A DNA stretch of 64,000 bases from Candidatus Bilophila faecipullorum (GTDB lineage: Bacteria; Desulfobacterota; Desulfovibrionia; Desulfovibrionales; Desulfovibrionaceae). Under the pieces are notes generated by a model, which saw only the letters and a program-made list of their open reading frames with translations, was not told the DNA's origin and did not search any database. The translations under genes and the position numbers were made by a program. Shown here in pieces: positions 46,126-56,895 of the stretch. Position 1 is the stretch's first letter. Each line of letters begins with the position of its first letter. Where the stretch lies: positions 1-64,000 of the forward strand of contig CALVEZ010000004.1 in the NCBI GenBank assembly GCA_944326695.1, in the 5' to 3' direction.

Positions 46126-47406
46126 CTATTCGCTGTGCGAAGGCTGGACGGCCCGAGCCTTCCTCGGGCGGCCATGCACCGCTTCGGGAAGGAGCAGGTT
46201 GAGCAGGACGCCCGTGACGGCGGCCAGCCCGATGCCGCCGAGACGGAAGGAACCAATGTTGAAGGTCATGCCGCCCACGCCGAAAATGATGATCAGCGCG
46301 ACCACCGCGAGGTTGCGGGGCTCCATGAGGTCCTCGCCCGCCCGCACCAGCGTGTTCAGGCCCACCACCATAATCGCGCCGAAAAGCAGGATCATGATGC
46401 CGCCCATGACCGGCACGGGGATGGAGCTCAAAAAGGCGCCGAGCTTGTTCACGCAGGAAAGCGCGATGGCGCAGATGGCAGCCCACGTCATCACCCCGGG
46501 GTTGAAGGCGCGGGTCAGGGCCACGGCCCCGGTCACTTCGGAATAGGTGGTGTTCGGCGGGCCGCCCAGAAAACTGGCCATCATGGTGGCGAGGCCGTCA
46601 CCGAGCATGGTGCTCTTGATGCCGGGGTCCTTCAGGAAGTCCTTGCCCGTCACCGAACTGATGGCGATGATGTCTCCGAAATGTTCGATGGCCGGGGCCA
46701 GCGTGATAGGAATGATGAAGAGGATGGGCTCCCACTGGAAGACGGGGAAAACGAAGTCCGGGACGGCGAACCACGGTGCGGCGGCCACCTTCGCGAAGTC
46801 GTAGACGCCGAGGAAGATGGAGCCGAGGCAGCCCACCGTGATGCCGCAGAGAATGGGGATAAGGCGCAGCCAGCCCCGCCCGAGGAGCGAAATGAGCACG
46901 GTGGTGGCGAGGGACGCCATCGAAATGATCAGAGCCGTGTTTTCCGGCACCAGCACGGCCGCGCCGTCGCCGGTCTTGCCGAGCGCCATGTTGACCCCGG
47001 TGGGCGCAAGGATGAGCCCGATGACGATGATGACCGGCCCGGTGACGATGGGCGGCAGGAGCCGCGTGATGATCGCCATGCCCCGCCAGCGGATGAGGAA
47101 GCTCAATACCACGTAGACGGCCCCGGCGACCACCATGCCCCCGAGCGTCGCGGGCAGGCCCCACGTCTGCACGCCGTAGATGATCGGCGCGATGAAGGCG
47201 AAGGAGGAGGCAAGGAAAATGGGCACCTTGCCCCGCGTGCACACCTGAAAGATCAAGGTACCCACGCCCGCCGTGAACAGGGCCACGTTGCTGTTCATGC
47301 CCGTCAGCAGAGGAACCAGCACCAGCGCGCCGAAAGCCACAAAAAGCATCTGCGCGCCGAGCAGACAGTCTTTCACCCGAAAGGAATAGGTCGTATCCGC
47401 TTCCAT
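46126..47406 (-). CDS. uraA: Uracil permease (NCS2 family, UraA)
   Basis: A 426-residue inner-membrane protein with 14 predicted segments. NCS2 signature: AIEHFGDIIAISSVTGKDF, where Glu contacts uracil in UraA, then GGPPNTTYSEVTGAVALTR. It imports uracil with protons. AAGGAG precedes the ATG at good spacing. The gene for uracil phosphoribosyltransferase lies 686 bases upstream on the same strand, so the two serve the same salvage pathway though they seem to be separate transcripts. Confidence 0.93.
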   Translation of the reverse strand: MEADTTYSFRVKDCLLGAQMLFVAFGALVLVPLLTGMNSNVALFTAGVGTLIFQVCTRGKVPIFLASSFAFIAPIIYGVQTWGLPATLGGMVVAGAVYVVLSFLIRWRGMAIITRLLPPIVTGPVIIVIGLILAPTGVNMALGKTGDGAAVLVPENTALIISMASLATTVLISLLGRGWLRLIPILCGITVGCLGSIFLGVYDFAKVAAAPWFAVPDFVFPVFQWEPILFIIPITLAPAIEHFGDIIAISSVTGKDFLKDPGIKSTMLGDGLATMMASFLGGPPNTTYSEVTGAVALTRAFNPGVMTWAAICAIALSCVNKLGAFLSSIPVPVMGGIMILLFGAIMVVGLNTLVRAGEDLMEPRNLAVVALIIIFGVGGMTFNIGSFRLGGIGLAAVTGVLLNLLLPEAVHGRPRKARAVQPSHSE

Positions 47407-48092
47407 TTGCACTCCTTGAGCCGGAAGCCGGGGCTTCGTCCATCCCCGTAAGGCGGCTCGTGTTTCCAGGTCCTGTTTCCGATGGCCGAAACGCCGCATG
47501 GGACCGACGCCGGCAGCCGCGCCCGTTGCCGGAGGGATGCCTTCACCTTTGGCGGAGGCACGGTCCCTTCACAAGGCGGCCCGCCGTCATGTTCCGAGTT
47601 CCCGCAGCCCGCAGAGCCTTCCAGCACGCCGACGGTGCGCCTCCGCAGGGAAAACGTCCCCCCCCTTTCTGGGGGGACGCACAGGCCACGGACGACGATT
47701 CCATCGGCTGTTCGTCATCCTCCGTTCCCGCAGGGACGCGCCGGAAGGCTCCCCAGCCTTGCGGGGAGCGCCGTTGACTACGGGCCAGCGCACGCAGAAG
47801 ACCGCCTCCGGCGAGGCGGGACAAGGCTCCTTCCGGGCAGGGCGTCGCGCGCGGGCCGTGTGCACGCCAATCCCGCCCTGTGGCGTGGCGCCGCTGGGCC
47901 GCCTTTCATTGGGCCGCCTTGGGCGCGGGCCGCGTGCACGCCGCCCCCGTCACGTGCGGGGCCGCCCAGTGCTCACACGCCCCGCCGCGTGTACGGGAAC
48001 CTCCCCTGTGGGGCTACTCCTTTGGCCGCACGGAATGACGGCAAGGCCGTAAAACAGGCCTCTTCCCGCGCCGCGCGCTCCCCGTCTGTTTT
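47407..48092. other. Long intergenic region between upp and uraA
   Basis: No gene seen in 686 bases. It has a terminator-like hairpin (47655-47679), the imperfect direct repeat GCGCGGGCCGYGTGCACGCC at 47849-47868 and 47923-47942, and two copies of GGGCCGCCTT (47896-47905, 47911-47920). Confidence 0.55.
47651..47679 (-). terminator. Terminator-like hairpin in the uraA leader region
   Basis: On the minus strand CGTCCCCCC-AGAAAGG-GGGGGGACG is followed by TTTTCCC. It may end the upp transcript or act as an attenuator about 245 bases upstream of uraA. Confidence 0.55.
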
Positions 48093-48719
48093 CTACCGCG
48101 TGCCGAAAATGCGGTCCCCGGCGTCTCCGAGGCCCGGAATGATATAGCCGTGTTCGTTGAGATGCGAATCTACCGCCGCCGTGTAGATGTCCACGTCGGG
48201 GTGCGCTTCCTCGACACGCCGGATGCCTTCCGGCGCGCAGACGAGGTTGAGGCTGCAAATGCGCTTGCAGCCCCGCTTCTTCAAAAGATCGATGGCGGCG
48301 ATGAGCGAACCGCCCGTCGCCAGCATGGGATCAAGGAGGATGGCGATGCGCTGGTCGATCTCCTTGGCCAGCTTGACGTAATATTCCACGGGCTCCAGCG
48401 TCTCTTCATTGCGGTAGAGGCCCACGACGCTGATCTTCGCGCCGGGGATCATGTCGAGCACGCCGTCCATGAGCCCGAGGCCCGCGCGCAGGATGGGCAC
48501 GATGGTCACCATCTTGCCGGAAATGGACTCCACCTCCACGGGCCCGGCCCATCCCTTGATGGTCCGGCGTTCCGTCTTCAGATGCTTGGTCGCCTCATAC
48601 GTGAGCAGACGCGCGATTTCTTTGGACAACATGCGAAATTCGCTGGTCGAGGTGGATTCCTTCCTTAAAATACCCAGCTTGTGCCGCACAAGAGGGTGAT
48701 CGACAACATAGACCGCCAT
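48093..48719 (-). CDS. upp: Uracil phosphoribosyltransferase
   Basis: A 208-residue cytoplasmic enzyme converting uracil and PRPP to UMP. Signatures: [20 protein letters not shown] and the PRPP loop region [19 protein letters not shown], plus [17 protein letters not shown] at the C-terminus. Start at 48719 with GGAGGAG. It works with uraA in pyrimidine salvage. Confidence 0.95.
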   Translation of the reverse strand: MAVYVVDHPLVRHKLGILRKESTSTSEFRMLSKEIARLLTYEATKHLKTERRTIKGWAGPVEVESISGKMVTIVPILRAGLGLMDGVLDMIPGAKISVVGLYRNEETLEPVEYYVKLAKEIDQRIAILLDPMLATGGSLIAAIDLLKKRGCKRICSLNLVCAPEGIRRVEEAHPDVDIYTAAVDSHLNEHGYIIPGLGDAGDRIFGTR

Positions 48720-50506
<1,787 letters not shown>

Positions 50507-50573
50507 AAAAACGGGGAGGGGCCTGCCCCGCTTCCTTCCTTTGCCCCCGGCGGGAGATGACCCGCCGACGCCA

Positions 50574-50608
50574 AAGAGCCCGGCCATGATGCCGGGCTCT
50601 TCCTTTAA
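50574..50608 (+). terminator. Terminator of gdhA
   Basis: AAGAGCCCGGC and its complement with a six-base loop, followed by CCTTTAA. The T tract is imperfect. Confidence 0.7.
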
Positions 50609-50639
50609 GGGACGGGGGAAAGGGCGCGAGAAAAGAGGC

Positions 50640-50852
50640 TCACAAAAGAAAGGCTTCCCACGCCTCCATGTAGTAAAGGCTCGTGCCGGGGTTTTGCGCG
50701 CAGGCCGAACGGTGGTCGTAGGTTTCAACCACGGGCCAGACCGTAAACGGCCTGAGGGCATCCGCGAAAGACGCCGCCTCCACGACGCGCTCCCGGCTGA
50801 TCCGGAGGCTTTCGTTGGGGCCTTCGACGTAATGGACCTTGTAACGGGGCAT
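50640..50852 (-). CDS. Small protein of 70 residues, function unknown
   Basis: A basic-to-neutral 70-residue protein (MPRYKVHYVEGPNESL and so on) with the start preceded by AAAGGGAA. It has a predicted strand-helix-strand arrangement (VVEAASFADALRPFTVWPVV) and no signal peptide. No known family. Convergent to gdhA. Confidence 0.6.
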   Translation of the reverse strand: MPRYKVHYVEGPNESLRISRERVVEAASFADALRPFTVWPVVETYDHRSACAQNPGTSLYYMEAWEAFLL

Positions 50853-51055
50853 GACGGTTCCCTTTGTTTGTGTACGGATGCCCTCCGGCGGGAGGAGGGT
50901 CGCCGGAGGGCATGGCCGGAGACACGCAAGGCGGCGCGCTCCGGCGGCCGGGCGGCTAGGGAGAGGCCCGGCCGAATGCTGTCCCGGACGCGGCCCGGCT
51001 TGGCCGTCCGCGCCCGGGCCGAGAGCCGAAGACGTGGGGGCTGCTCATGCCCGGC

Positions 51056-51229
51056 CTAGCCGTGCGCCCCGGGAGCGATATAGTCGCTCAGGAAATAAAG
51101 CAGCACCAGGAGCACGACGCCGAGGCCCCAGCTCCAGTGGATGAGCTTGAGTTCGGTTGCGTCAAGAGGCTCGTATTCCATCTTTTTGACTTCTTCGTGA
51201 AACTTCACGTTCTTGGCGTCTTCTGCCAT
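51056..51229 (-). CDS. 57-residue single-pass membrane protein next to the YeiH-type transporter
   Basis: This small gene is read from the sequence: it begins MAEDAKNVKFHEEVKKMEYE, continues with a polar stretch and a helix IHWSWGLGVVLLVLLYFL, and ends DYIAPGAHG. AAAGGAG stands seven bases before the ATG. It starts 24 bases after the stop of the large transporter gene on the same strand, so they should be cotranscribed. The charged N-terminus and single helix suggest an accessory subunit of that transporter, by inference from position and topology. No known family recognised. Confidence 0.75.
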   Translation of the reverse strand: MAEDAKNVKFHEEVKKMEYEPLDATELKLIHWSWGLGVVLLVLLYFLSDYIAPGAHG

Positions 51230-51253
51230 GTCGATCTCCTTTGGGCTAACAAA

Positions 51254-52696
51254 TCAGGCCGCCACGACCGGCGGGGTCATGCCGTGGAAGAACAGCCACG
51301 AAATGAAGAGGCCGAGCCAGATGATGAACCCGAAGAGGCACACCACATAGACAATGGCCAGCTTGCCGATGCCCTCTTCCATGAGCTTGCGGAAGTTGGA
51401 CACCATGCCGATGGTGAAAAAGGTCAGGGTAAAGAAGATGGTACGCAGCGGCCCGAGGGCGCTGATCACGCTCTTGCCCTGCGCCTGCCAGTCGGCGTGG
51501 ACGCAGATGAAGAGCATGATGAGGAAGGTGAGCAGGTAACCAAGCACGAAACGGGGGAAGCGCGCGAGCACGTCGCTGAAATGCATGGTCCGTTCGCCGC
51601 TCGTCTTGTCGAACTTGGCCGTCCACACCCACGCGAGCACCAGCGACCACACGCCGATAAAGACGTCGATGAAAATCTTGACGGTCGTCGTCACCATCGT
51701 GACCCAGCCCGACTGCCAGTTGACGCCCATCATTTCCAGCGCCTTGGCCCGGATGAGCGAATCGGCGATGGCGCCGGAGGCAATGGCGCCGCCGTCGGAC
51801 TTCACCGCAAGGCCCATCCAGCCGCCCGCCACCATCGGCTCCCCATAGAGGAAGTGCGAGGCGATGAAGGGCAGCACCAGCATTTCGATGCAGGTAAAGA
51901 CCACGATGAGCGAGGAAACCATGATCGGCACCACCGGCCGCGCGCGGATGGCGCTGCCCGTGGCGATGGCGGCGGAGACGCCGCAGATGGAGATGCCCGA
52001 AGCCAGCGGCACGGCCCATTCGCGGCTGAACTTGAAGTACTTGCGGGCGACGTAATAGACGAAGGCCCAGTACAGCAAATAGGCTTCCACGATGGCGCAC
52101 AGCCCTCGGAAGATGATCGTCCCGGCCATGCCGGAAGCCCCCGCCGCCTTGACGCCGAGCTCGGCGCCGAGGATGACGATGGCGATCTTCACGAAAAGCT
52201 CGGGACGGCAGGCATCGCGCAGGCCTTCGGCCAGTTGCGGGAGCATGTTGCTGATCAGGATACCGACCACCAGCGCAACGATGAAGCCCGCTTCCGTGGT
52301 CAGCCCGATGGACCAGCCGATCCCGAACTTGGTCTGCGCGTCGGGCGTGGCCGCGATGTGGGCGTTGGCGCCGAGCATGAAGCAGATTTCGCTGATGAAG
52401 AAAACAATCGTGAACGCCTTGACGAAACGTCCCACGTTGCCGCCGAGCATTTTGATGCCCACGGAAAGCACCGCCGTCACACCCACATAGGTCAGCAAGA
52501 GGGAAACGAGGCCGGGAATCCGCTCCTTGTAGCCCGCCGTCGTGGCCGAGAAGGCATTCCCCATGTCCGTCCACATGTTGGTGCTCACGACCCAACCGAG
52601 GACATCCTCATGCGCCATGTTCAGGATGGCCAGCAGAAAGATAAAGCCCCCAAGAATCAGGGCGACTTTATCTTCGGTCATGTTGGTCTTTGCCAT
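51254..52696 (-). CDS. YeiH-family (putative sulfate exporter) membrane protein
   Basis: A 480-residue polytopic protein with about 12 to 13 hydrophobic segments, longer than E. coli YeiH (349). Family features: IAIVILGAELGVKAAG, GISICGVSAAIATGSAIRA, and DGGAIASGAIADSLIR, and near the C-terminus FFTIGMVSNFRKLMEEG. YeiH relatives are linked to sulfate or sulfite export after sulfonate breakdown, but transport has rarely been shown. AAGGAG precedes the ATG at 52696; the longer ORF extends into a non-coding stretch. The cotranscribed 57-residue membrane protein is unusual. Confidence 0.83.
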   Translation of the reverse strand: MAKTNMTEDKVALILGGFIFLLAILNMAHEDVLGWVVSTNMWTDMGNAFSATTAGYKERIPGLVSLLLTYVGVTAVLSVGIKMLGGNVGRFVKAFTIVFFISEICFMLGANAHIAATPDAQTKFGIGWSIGLTTEAGFIVALVVGILISNMLPQLAEGLRDACRPELFVKIAIVILGAELGVKAAGASGMAGTIIFRGLCAIVEAYLLYWAFVYYVARKYFKFSREWAVPLASGISICGVSAAIATGSAIRARPVVPIMVSSLIVVFTCIEMLVLPFIASHFLYGEPMVAGGWMGLAVKSDGGAIASGAIADSLIRAKALEMMGVNWQSGWVTMVTTTVKIFIDVFIGVWSLVLAWVWTAKFDKTSGERTMHFSDVLARFPRFVLGYLLTFLIMLFICVHADWQAQGKSVISALGPLRTIFFTLTFFTIGMVSNFRKLMEEGIGKLAIVYVVCLFGFIIWLGLFISWLFFHGMTPPVVAA

Positions 52697-52896
52697 AAGC
52701 CCACTCCTTTTGGGAAACTTCAGGCGACTGACTCCACCGACGCGGCGGATGCGCCCCTGTCCATATCGGTCGCCGCACCGCCGCACGCAAGAGACGGAAC
52801 AGCGTAACCCACAAAGGTTACTGTGGAAAAGCCGACACAAAAGACGCGGGACGGCCTTTTCCGCCACGGCGGAACGGGCGCGACCGCGCAAGGCGG

Positions 52897-53274
52897 CTAG
52901 GTGAGGCGGGGAGGAGCGAGGGAGAGGGGGATCAGGCCCCAGAAATCGGCGCGGCGCGGCGCGGCGAACGCCCTGGCGGGGAGAGCCGTCGGGGAAGCCA
53001 CGGGCAGGCCGACGTATGCCATGAAGCACAGGACGAGAAGGAACCCTTCAAGGACAATCTGCACGGAGGACGATTCGTCGTTCCCTTCGGTGAGGGCGGG
53101 AGCGTCCCGTTGCAGTTCACAGAGGACGCCAGCGGCATCATAGAGGGTAGCCGTTGGAGCGGAAACGCGGCCAATGGTGCCGCACAGTAAAGAAAATGCA
53201 AAAACCGCCGCCAGCAGCAGAATCGAAATCCTGCGGCAAGCAGTGGCCATGCGCTTTCTTTGCTGAAAGATCAT
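52897..53274 (-). CDS. Small membrane or exported protein, function unknown
   Basis: About 125 residues from an ATG at 53274 with AAGGAA upstream. A signal-like helix (ISILLLAAVFAFSLLCGTIG) and a second hydrophobic segment (VQIVLEGFLLVLCFMAYVGL) predict two membrane passes, joined by a short acidic loop. The C-terminus is Pro/Arg-rich. No family recognised; it could be a recently evolved or spurious gene. Confidence 0.5.
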   Translation of the reverse strand: MIFQQRKRMATACRRISILLLAAVFAFSLLCGTIGRVSAPTATLYDAAGVLCELQRDAPALTEGNDESSSVQIVLEGFLLVLCFMAYVGLPVASPTALPARAFAAPRRADFWGLIPLSLAPPRLT

Positions 53275-53585
53275 ACAAGGTTCCTTACAATAAAGAATCG
53301 ACAGAGGGATTCTTGAATGAAGGCCATCCATACGTGAAAATAAAAACTCTATAAGAAGTATAGTATGACACTACGGAAAAAATCTTTCTTTATGAAAAAG
53401 GTATCATGTCCCTTTGCCTCTGGCAAGAGGGGTGCGGCTTTTTTTCTCAAACTCTAATAGAAAAGATGGAACCTCCTGCATTCCCGCATCATATAAAATC
53501 CTTTCCCCTACCCCGAGTAAGAAATGCGACGCCTTTTCCCGGTGGACAGGAAGCTCTATCCGTATTGACTACGCCAAACATGAAA
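53275..53585. other. Intergenic region, about 310 bases, no gene seen
   Basis: AT-rich between 53330 and 53420. No recognisable structure apart from the terminator that follows. Confidence 0.45.
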
Positions 53586-53619
53586 GAGGCCGGAACACGG
53601 CGAACCGCCTTCCGGCCTC
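53586..53619 (-). terminator. Terminator after the DUF1269 gene
   Basis: GAGGCCGGAA pairs with TTCCGGCCTC over a 14-base loop, followed on the minus strand by TTTCATG. It lies 30 bases after the stop. Confidence 0.7.
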
Positions 53620-53649
53620 ATACGGGGAGAACGAGAAAAAAAGCGGCGC

Positions 53650-54168
53650 TCAGCCCGTGCGCTTGCCTTCTTCCTGCGTCAATTCATCAAGCGTCTTCTT
53701 CATCTGGTATTCATCCTCGATACGAAGGTCCGTGCTGAGGACGATGCCGCCCGTATGATTGAGGGCGCGCAGCGTTTCCTCCACGTTCTCTTTGGGGAGG
53801 GGGATGAACAGCGCCGAACTGCCGGGTTTCAAATGCGTGGCGAGATCATCCATGAAGCGGCTGCTGATCCCGTAGTCCCCCAGTTGCCCGGTGGCCGCGC
53901 CGAGCCCCGCCCCGGCCACGATGCCGAGCAAAGGATTGAGGAAAAGGAAGCCCAGAAGCGCGCCCCATACCCCTCCGATCAGCGCGCCGTCCTTGGCCAT
54001 GACGTGAGAATGGCGCAAATCCACCTTGCCGTCCTTGTCGCACACGGCGATGACCATCTTGGCGCAGTCGACCAGCCCCTTCAGATTGTCGCGCTCCTTC
54101 AGGGAATCCCGGATCGCCTCGGCCTTCTCCATATTATTCGGAAAAATCAGAGCTATCAGGCTTTGCAT
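53650..54168 (-). CDS. DUF1269-type protein with glycine-rich membrane segment
   Basis: A 172-residue protein. It begins MQSLIALIFPNNMEKAEAIR, typical for DUF1269 members, followed by a Gly-rich hydrophobic stretch (GALIGGVWGALLGFLFLNPL and GIVAGAGLGAATGQLGDYG) and a C-terminal alpha-beta part (SSALFIPLPKENVEETLRAL). Members are of unknown function. AAGGAG precedes the ATG at 54168. The next gene upstream on the same strand lies 61 bases away. Confidence 0.8.
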   Translation of the reverse strand: MQSLIALIFPNNMEKAEAIRDSLKERDNLKGLVDCAKMVIAVCDKDGKVDLRHSHVMAKDGALIGGVWGALLGFLFLNPLLGIVAGAGLGAATGQLGDYGISSRFMDDLATHLKPGSSALFIPLPKENVEETLRALNHTGGIVLSTDLRIEDEYQMKKTLDELTQEEGKRTG

Positions 54169-54229
54169 GGCAATTCTCCTTTTGTGATTCCCTACCCCTA
54201 GCGGCAATTTTCTGAGAGGGCTTTGATTA

Positions 54230-54844
54230 TCATTTTAAGGAAATGCGGAGTATTGTTTTCAGCTTGCCCGCTTCCACGCGGTGAGGGTTGTTCAGATAGA
54301 TTTCCCGATGGCGGCTCCGGTCGAGCCGCAGGCCCTGCTCCTCCGCAAAGCGCGCCATTTTTTCCAAAGACGCAGGCTCATCATCAAACGCTCCTGTATG
54401 CAGCACTTGCATACATTGTCCGTCCTGCATCGACTCAAAACGAATATCCGTATAGAAAGGATTGGGCTTTTTCTTCACCTTTTCCAGAGCCGCGTCTACC
54501 TCGCTTTCACTGATACAGTCAGGCTGGCGTAACATAATGGCGTATTCCAGCATGTCCTTTACAAGCCCACCCTCCGCTTTTTGACTCCAGACGCCTTCCA
54601 AAGGATACACGGCAAAGTCATGCATCGCTTCAGCGGCGGCGTTCCGGACCGCGGCAGCCTTGTAGCCCATTTTGATGGCGTAGGCCACGGCATACAGCGC
54701 GGCCACCCGGTCTGAAAACGCCGCGTCGTTTGGGTTGCCCTTTCCGCGTATCAGAATAAAATTCTGCGCTGGTACGGTAACCAAGGAAGGCATGGCCTTG
54801 GCCCCATACAAATCTTTCTCCTGCTTTTTCCATTCGTATTTCAT
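54230..54844 (-). CDS. GyrI-like small-molecule binding domain protein
   Basis: A 204-residue cytoplasmic protein matching the GyrI-like/YdhL group: it starts MKYEWKKQEKDLYGAK, has VPAQNFILIRGKGNP near residue 25 and the conserved MQVLHTGAFDDEPASLEKM in the C-terminal half, then HREIYLNNPHRV. The fold binds small amphipathic molecules and is the effector part of MerR/BmrR-type regulators, but no DNA-binding domain is present. AGGGAGC precedes the ATG. It may be cotranscribed with the DUF1269 gene. Confidence 0.82.
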   Translation of the reverse strand: MKYEWKKQEKDLYGAKAMPSLVTVPAQNFILIRGKGNPNDAAFSDRVAALYAVAYAIKMGYKAAAVRNAAAEAMHDFAVYPLEGVWSQKAEGGLVKDMLEYAIMLRQPDCISESEVDAALEKVKKKPNPFYTDIRFESMQDGQCMQVLHTGAFDDEPASLEKMARFAEEQGLRLDRSRHREIYLNNPHRVEAGKLKTILRISLK

Positions 54845-55019
54845 GAAGCGCTCCCTGCTGTTTTTCGCGTCATCCCAAACGGTACGCGCACGACGGCTCC
54901 GCCTTCCCGCTGCGAACCCCATGACGGGATTCGCCGGGGAAAGCTACCTTTTCCGGCAACAAGCCGAAGCGCCCGTGAAAAGGCGCCTTCCGCAAGGGAG
55001 CGTACTCTCCGCAGAGGCG

Positions 55020-55973
55020 CTAGCGCCACCAGATCACGGCGGCGATGAGGCAGGCCCCGTTGATGAGATAGAGCTTGCGCACCAGATGCCCATGCCGGTC
55101 AAGCTCCAGCCAGTCCACGGCGTTGCGGATGAGGCGGCAGGCCCGCCAGTAGAGAGGAAAGGTCAGCAGGCCGAGGAAAACCGGCCAGCCCACGAGCCCA
55201 CAGGCCCAGAGGTTCGCCATGAGCACCCACACGGCGGGCCACCACAGCCGAAAGACCAGTTCGGCCTTGGACTTGCCCAGAATGTTGGCGAGGGTCCGTT
55301 TTCCGGCGGCAAGGTCGGTCTCGATCTCCGGCAGGCTCTGGTAATAGAGGATACCCGCCACCATGAGGCCCACGGGCAGGGCAAAGGCGAGGCTCTGGAC
55401 GGAAAAGCCCTTGGCCATAACCGCATAGGAACCTATGACCATGACGAAGCCCATGTTCAGGCAGACGAAAAGCTCGCCGTAGCCACGGCAGCCGTAACGG
55501 ATGGGCGGCGCGACGTAAAAGATGGCGGAAAAGATCGCGAACACCACCGGCCCCCACAGCCAATCTTGCCCGCTCCACGCGATGAGCCCCCAGCCGATAA
55601 GGAGCGTGGCGGCGAGGAGTCCGAGGATAGCCACGGAAATCTGGCGCGGGCTGATCCAGCCGTTCTGGATGACGTGCGTGCCGCCGATGGTGTCCTCGGT
55701 GTCCACGCCCTCCAGATAGTCGAAGAGGTCGTTGGCGATGTTGGCTACAATATGCAGACAGAAACAGCCGATCATGACCACCGTGAAGATGCCCCACGGC
55801 CAATAGCCGAGATCGCGGGCCGCCAGCGCTCCGCCGAGCCCCACGGGGATGAGGTCCACGATAAAAAACGGCGGACGCAAGGCCAGCCACCACGCCCGGA
55901 AACGCTGACGCCCGGTCAGGCGGGGGGCATCGGCCCGTTTTCCGGCCAGCGCCCGGCTCAGGATGCTCGGCAT
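55020..55973 (-). CDS. UbiA-family prenyltransferase (MenA-like)
   Basis: A 317-residue membrane protein with eight to nine helices. The first Asp-rich motif is NIANDLFDYLEGVD (about 95) and the second region is SLPEIETDLAAGKRTLA, both typical of UbiA/MenA enzymes that attach a polyprenyl chain to an aromatic acceptor. Sulfate reducers use menaquinone, so a 1,4-dihydroxy-2-naphthoate prenyltransferase role is the best guess, but other UbiA substrates are possible. The start at 55973 (GAGGGAA upstream) is preferred to two earlier ATGs. No men gene is adjacent. Confidence 0.82.
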   Translation of the reverse strand: MPSILSRALAGKRADAPRLTGRQRFRAWWLALRPPFFIVDLIPVGLGGALAARDLGYWPWGIFTVVMIGCFCLHIVANIANDLFDYLEGVDTEDTIGGTHVIQNGWISPRQISVAILGLLAATLLIGWGLIAWSGQDWLWGPVVFAIFSAIFYVAPPIRYGCRGYGELFVCLNMGFVMVIGSYAVMAKGFSVQSLAFALPVGLMVAGILYYQSLPEIETDLAAGKRTLANILGKSKAELVFRLWWPAVWVLMANLWACGLVGWPVFLGLLTFPLYWRACRLIRNAVDWLELDRHGHLVRKLYLINGACLIAAVIWWR

Positions 55974-56077
55974 GATTCCCTCTCTCATGTTCGGGTTGCA
56001 CAAAAGGGCCGCCGCAGACGGCCAAGGGCTTTGTACACCGGGACGCCGCCCGCTTCAATCTTCGGAATGGAAAGGTC

Positions 56078-56643
56078 TTTTCCCCTTCCCGGCATCCGCA
56101 GGCCCGCCTTGACCGCAGGTTCCGCATCCTTGCCGGGCATGTCCCCTTCCCGGCACCCGCAGGCCCGCCCCTGCGGAACGGAAGGCGCGTTTCAACACTC
56201 AGAAGCGGAAAAAGAATCCCCGCCATCCCTGCGGGAAACCGCGAGCTGGCCCAGCGCCCCGGCCTTGCCGCAGGGTCCGCTCCATTCCCATGCGGAAAAC
56301 CACCCCCGAGCATCACGCCCTTGGGGGCGTCCAGTCTATCCGCACGCGGGAAACCGTTGCATCTGGCTCCTCTGGCTGAGGCCCCGGCTGCCCAGTCTAT
56401 CCACACGCGGGAAACCGTCCTTTTCCTACCTCGTGGGCATGGATGCCATGCTGGTACGTCCCCCCGCACAGAAAACCGGGCCCTTCGGTGCACGTGCCGC
56501 AAACGCCCACACGCGGAGGGGAAAGGCATGGCTGCCCCCGAAGGCCAGCAGGCGGCCCACCAACTCCCACGCCCGGATGGAAAAAGCTTCGGTTCGCCCA
56601 CCGCGAGGCTGGTGACGTCGCCAACTCCCACGCACGGATGGCC
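56078..56643. CRISPR. Degenerate CRISPR-like array with 61-bp period, no cas genes
   Basis: About ten degenerate units share the core TCC-N-CACGCGGGAAACCG. Offsets of exactly 61 bases, the period of a type I-E array (29-bp repeat plus 32-bp spacer), link several pairs: 56081 and 56142 (27 of 28 identical over TCCCCTTCCCGGCA and following), 56231 and 56292, 56346-56407-56468, and 56561-56622 (core CAACTCCCACGC). The sequences between units differ, unlike a minisatellite. Best units carry a short inverted repeat, CCGC-AC-GCGG. Indels disturb the spacing at four places. No cas gene lies nearby, so this appears to be a decayed array. Confidence 0.5.
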
Positions 56644-56723
56644 CCCCTCTCCAGCGAAGCGCCCTATAGCAAGGCGGCGCACCTCCCGGCTGCGAGGGCG
56701 ACGGCGAAAAACCGCCGCGGGCC

Positions 56724-56752
56724 TTGACAGGGGCCGGTCGGTGCCGTAAAGA
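56724..56752 (+). promoter_or_regulatory. Promoter of rpsB-tsf
   Basis: A perfect TTGACA (56724-56729), a 17-base spacer and TAAAGA (56747-56752). Transcription would start near 56760, leaving a leader of about 135 bases with the hairpin CCGCGG-CGTGGGT-CCGCGG (about 56807-56826), a possible S2 autoregulation element. Confidence 0.6.
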
Positions 56753-56895
56753 TAAGCAGCTTTTTATCAAGCACACTCCGGCAGCGGCCTGGGGTGCTCG
56801 TTGTGCCCCGCGGCGTGGGTCCGCGGCCAAGCGAACGGGTAGAAGGGTCAGGGCCGGGGTGGAAGCAAACCCCCAATGTCGAAGGAGACATACTC

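Noticed and set aside
51047..52807. Plus-strand ORF of 586 codons
   Set aside because: Antisense to the YeiH-family gene; His/Asp-rich and without motifs.
54735..56615. Plus-strand ORF of 626 codons
   Set aside because: It is antisense to the prenyltransferase gene and then runs through the degenerate repeats; it has no family motif and no start signal.
56078..56643. Interpretation of the 61-bp units as a protein-coding repeat
   Set aside because: The frame has stops in the other phases, no start signal, and spacer-like segments without similarity to each other.
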